From the NCBI GenBank assembly GCA_021816505.1, contig JAKAXS010000026.1, positions 1-13,584 on the forward strand: 13,584 nucleotides of DNA, written 5' to 3'. The notes under the pieces are model-generated. The model had not been told where the DNA came from, did no database searches, and was given only the letters and a program-made list of their open reading frames with translations. The position numbers and the translations under genes are program-made. Shown piece by piece: positions 12,352 through 13,584 of this stretch. Position 1 is the first letter of the stretch. Each line of letters starts with the position of its first letter. Origin of the DNA: Pseudomonadota bacterium (lineage in GTDB: Bacteria > Pseudomonadota > Alphaproteobacteria > Rhizobiales > Hyphomicrobiaceae).

Positions 12352-13584
12352 GCGCGGCTCGCAGTCGGGTCGCGAGCGACCTCGGTACCTTCGTTGTCGC
12401 CGATGTCCTGCAACTCGTCGAGGAAACTGTCCCAACGCTTATCGAGATGGGCGGCCGCTTCGCGCGGCATCAGAGCAGTCAACGTTCCGTCCTCGTCTTC
12501 ATGTACCAGCTTGTCCGCCACCAGGCGGTTCAGTGCGTCTTCCAGATCGAAGTCCACCGACACCCCGAAGCTGGATTTCAGATACTGCTCGATCGCCCGG
12601 TCGATGGCGGGCAGATCGCGCCGGTTCGAGTGCTCCTTCACCAGCACGGTGTAGAGCAGCATCTCTTCCTTGACGTCTTCTTCGGCGGCGCGATCGGTCA
12701 GTTTGATCATCACGCCGCGGTTGTCCGCCATGGCGTGGAAGTAAAGGTTCTGCGCCAGCACCACCATGTAGCGCTGCTTCTGATTGAGGAAGTTGAAGAA
12801 CTGGCGGAAGGCAATGCCGCCGAGACCAACAGCGGCGCCTGCCGCCGCCAGCGGGTTCGAGGCCACCAGCGCAATCTTGCCGGCCGCGCCGACGAGGCCC
12901 ATGCCCAGGCCGCCGCCCGCGGTCACGCCAAGCTTCAGCTTGTCGAACGCGCGAAAGCGCACGCGCGGATTGGGGAAGCACATCTCGATGTCGGTGCGCG
13001 GGATGTTCTTGAACAGCTTGAGGTAGATGTTCTCCTCGGTCACGGCGGGCGGCAGCTCCGCGCGCAGCCGCTTGACGATCTTCTCCGCTTCTTTGCGGGA
13101 GACCATCTTCTGCAGCATGATCTCGCGCACGCGGTCGTCGAACGGCTTCAGCTTGAAGACGAGGCACAGCCGCTGGAAGATCGGCACGTCGAACTCTTCC
13201 TTGCGGTAGAACTTGCGGTACGACCGCCGCTGGTCGCGCTTCGAGGACGCACCGCGATAGTAGATCAGGCATTCCTCGAACGCCGTGAAGTCCACCTGCA
13301 GATCGAGGCCATAGTGGCTCTCCCGCGTCAGGATCATCTCCACGTCACTGGGGTCGATGCGGCGATAGTTGGCCTGCGTGAGGATCCCTTCCACCTGGCG
13401 GATCACGCGCGACTGCAGCACCCGCTTTTCTTCCTTGGTGAAGCTGCGGGTGATCAGCAGGTCGCTATCCGGGCTGAAAGGCTCGTACGCCTGGAGCAGT
13501 TCGATCAGGCGGGCGTTGTGGCTGTTGCGCCGCCAGAAATCCAGATAGCGGAAAAACCGGTGCACGGCCTTGGACTCGCCCGCC
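12348..13584 (-). CDS. DUF3754 (TMEM143-like) membrane protein, 5' end beyond window
   Basis: The frame stays open to the right edge, and homologues usually have more residues before the conserved RFFRYLDFW, so the start probably lies outside. A GTG at 13565 would give 405 residues and is the only start seen in the window. Counting from it: a charged region with YEPFSPDSDL (27-36), a long helical part (40-180), the DUF3754 core YLKLFKNIPRTDIEMCFPN (181-199), two Gly/Ala-rich hydrophobic segments (about 213-254), then FLNQKQRYMVVLAQNLYFHA (259-278) and DNRGVMIKL (281-289). The family has human (TMEM143) and bacterial members but no established biochemical role; an inner-membrane location is likely. 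The last codons overlap prmA by four bases, so the two are probably co-translated. The C-terminal 60 residues are acidic and less conserved-looking. Confidence 0.82.
   Translation of the reverse strand, partial: AGESKAVHRFFRYLDFWRRNSHNARLIELLQAYEPFSPDSDLLITRSFTKEEKRVLQSRVIRQVEGILTQANYRRIDPSDVEMILTRESHYGLDLQVDFTAFEECLIYYRGASSKRDQRRSYRKFYRKEEFDVPIFQRLCLVFKLKPFDDRVREIMLQKMVSRKEAEKIVKRLRAELPPAVTEENIYLKLFKNIPRTDIEMCFPNPRVRFRAFDKLKLGVTAGGGLGMGLVGAAGKIALVASNPLAAAGAAVGLGGIAFRQFFNFLNQKQRYMVVLAQNLYFHAMADNRGVMIKLTDRAAEEDVKEEMLLYTVLVKEHSNRRDLPAIDRAIEQYLKSSFGVSVDFDLEDALNRLVADKLVHEDEDGTLTALMPREAAAHLDKRWDSFLDELQDIGDNEGTEVARDPTASRA

Noticed and set aside
12352..12435. N-terminal extension of PrmA to an ATG at 12435
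   Set aside because: The added 28 residues are Arg-rich, do not resemble PrmA and lie entirely inside the upstream gene; the GTG at 12351 begins the conserved N-terminus.
10792..12654. 620-codon plus-strand frame across aminopeptidase, prmA and DUF3754
   Set aside because: It crosses three well-supported genes on the other strand, lacks domain motifs and has a low-complexity Arg/His composition typical of a shadow frame.

Overview
The window looks like chromosomal DNA of a high-GC alphaproteobacterium, most likely a member of the Hyphomicrobiales (Rhizobiales). The reasons are the ExoF-type polysaccharide export gene, the run prmA followed by a long aminopeptidase P gene behind a DUF3754 gene, the SH3-domain periplasmic protein, and REP-like intergenic repeats. 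The genus cannot be read from the sequence alone.

Region 1 (1-3469) is the end of an exopolysaccharide cluster, all on the minus strand. Transcription runs from a WecG/TagA/CpsF glycosyltransferase, through an ExoF-type export protein with a long coiled coil, to a Wzz/GumC-type chain-length protein that runs off the left edge. Together these would add a sugar to a lipid-linked intermediate, control chain length and carry the polymer across the periplasm and outer membrane. The two non-coding stretches here (2119-2292 and 3088-3469) are AT-richer and hold repeated short motifs that look like regulator sites.

Region 2 (3470-7527) is ordinary chromosome. It holds a tRNA-Arg(CCT) on the minus strand, a secreted SH3-domain protein (+), dapE for lysine/peptidoglycan synthesis (-, convergent with the SH3 gene), and a plant-type (ALDH10-like) betaine/amino-aldehyde dehydrogenase (+, divergent from dapE).

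Region 3 (7528-9531) is a small accessory patch. It contains a lower-GC membrane-anchored TPR protein (+) and a small membrane protein (-), bracketed by two inverted copies of one REP-like repeat, with an elaborate three-hairpin repeat at its right end.

Region 4 (9532-13584) is a minus-strand housekeeping group: a DUF3754/TMEM143-like membrane protein (5' end beyond the window), prmA (its GTG start overlaps the preceding stop) and an Xaa-Pro aminopeptidase.

I found no CRISPR array, transposase, phage gene or convincing new multi-gene system. The points most worth a second look are the apparent placing of the coiled coil in the export protein rather than the chain-length protein, the repeated motifs in front of the polysaccharide genes, the ALDH10-like enzyme, and the REP-bracketed TPR gene.
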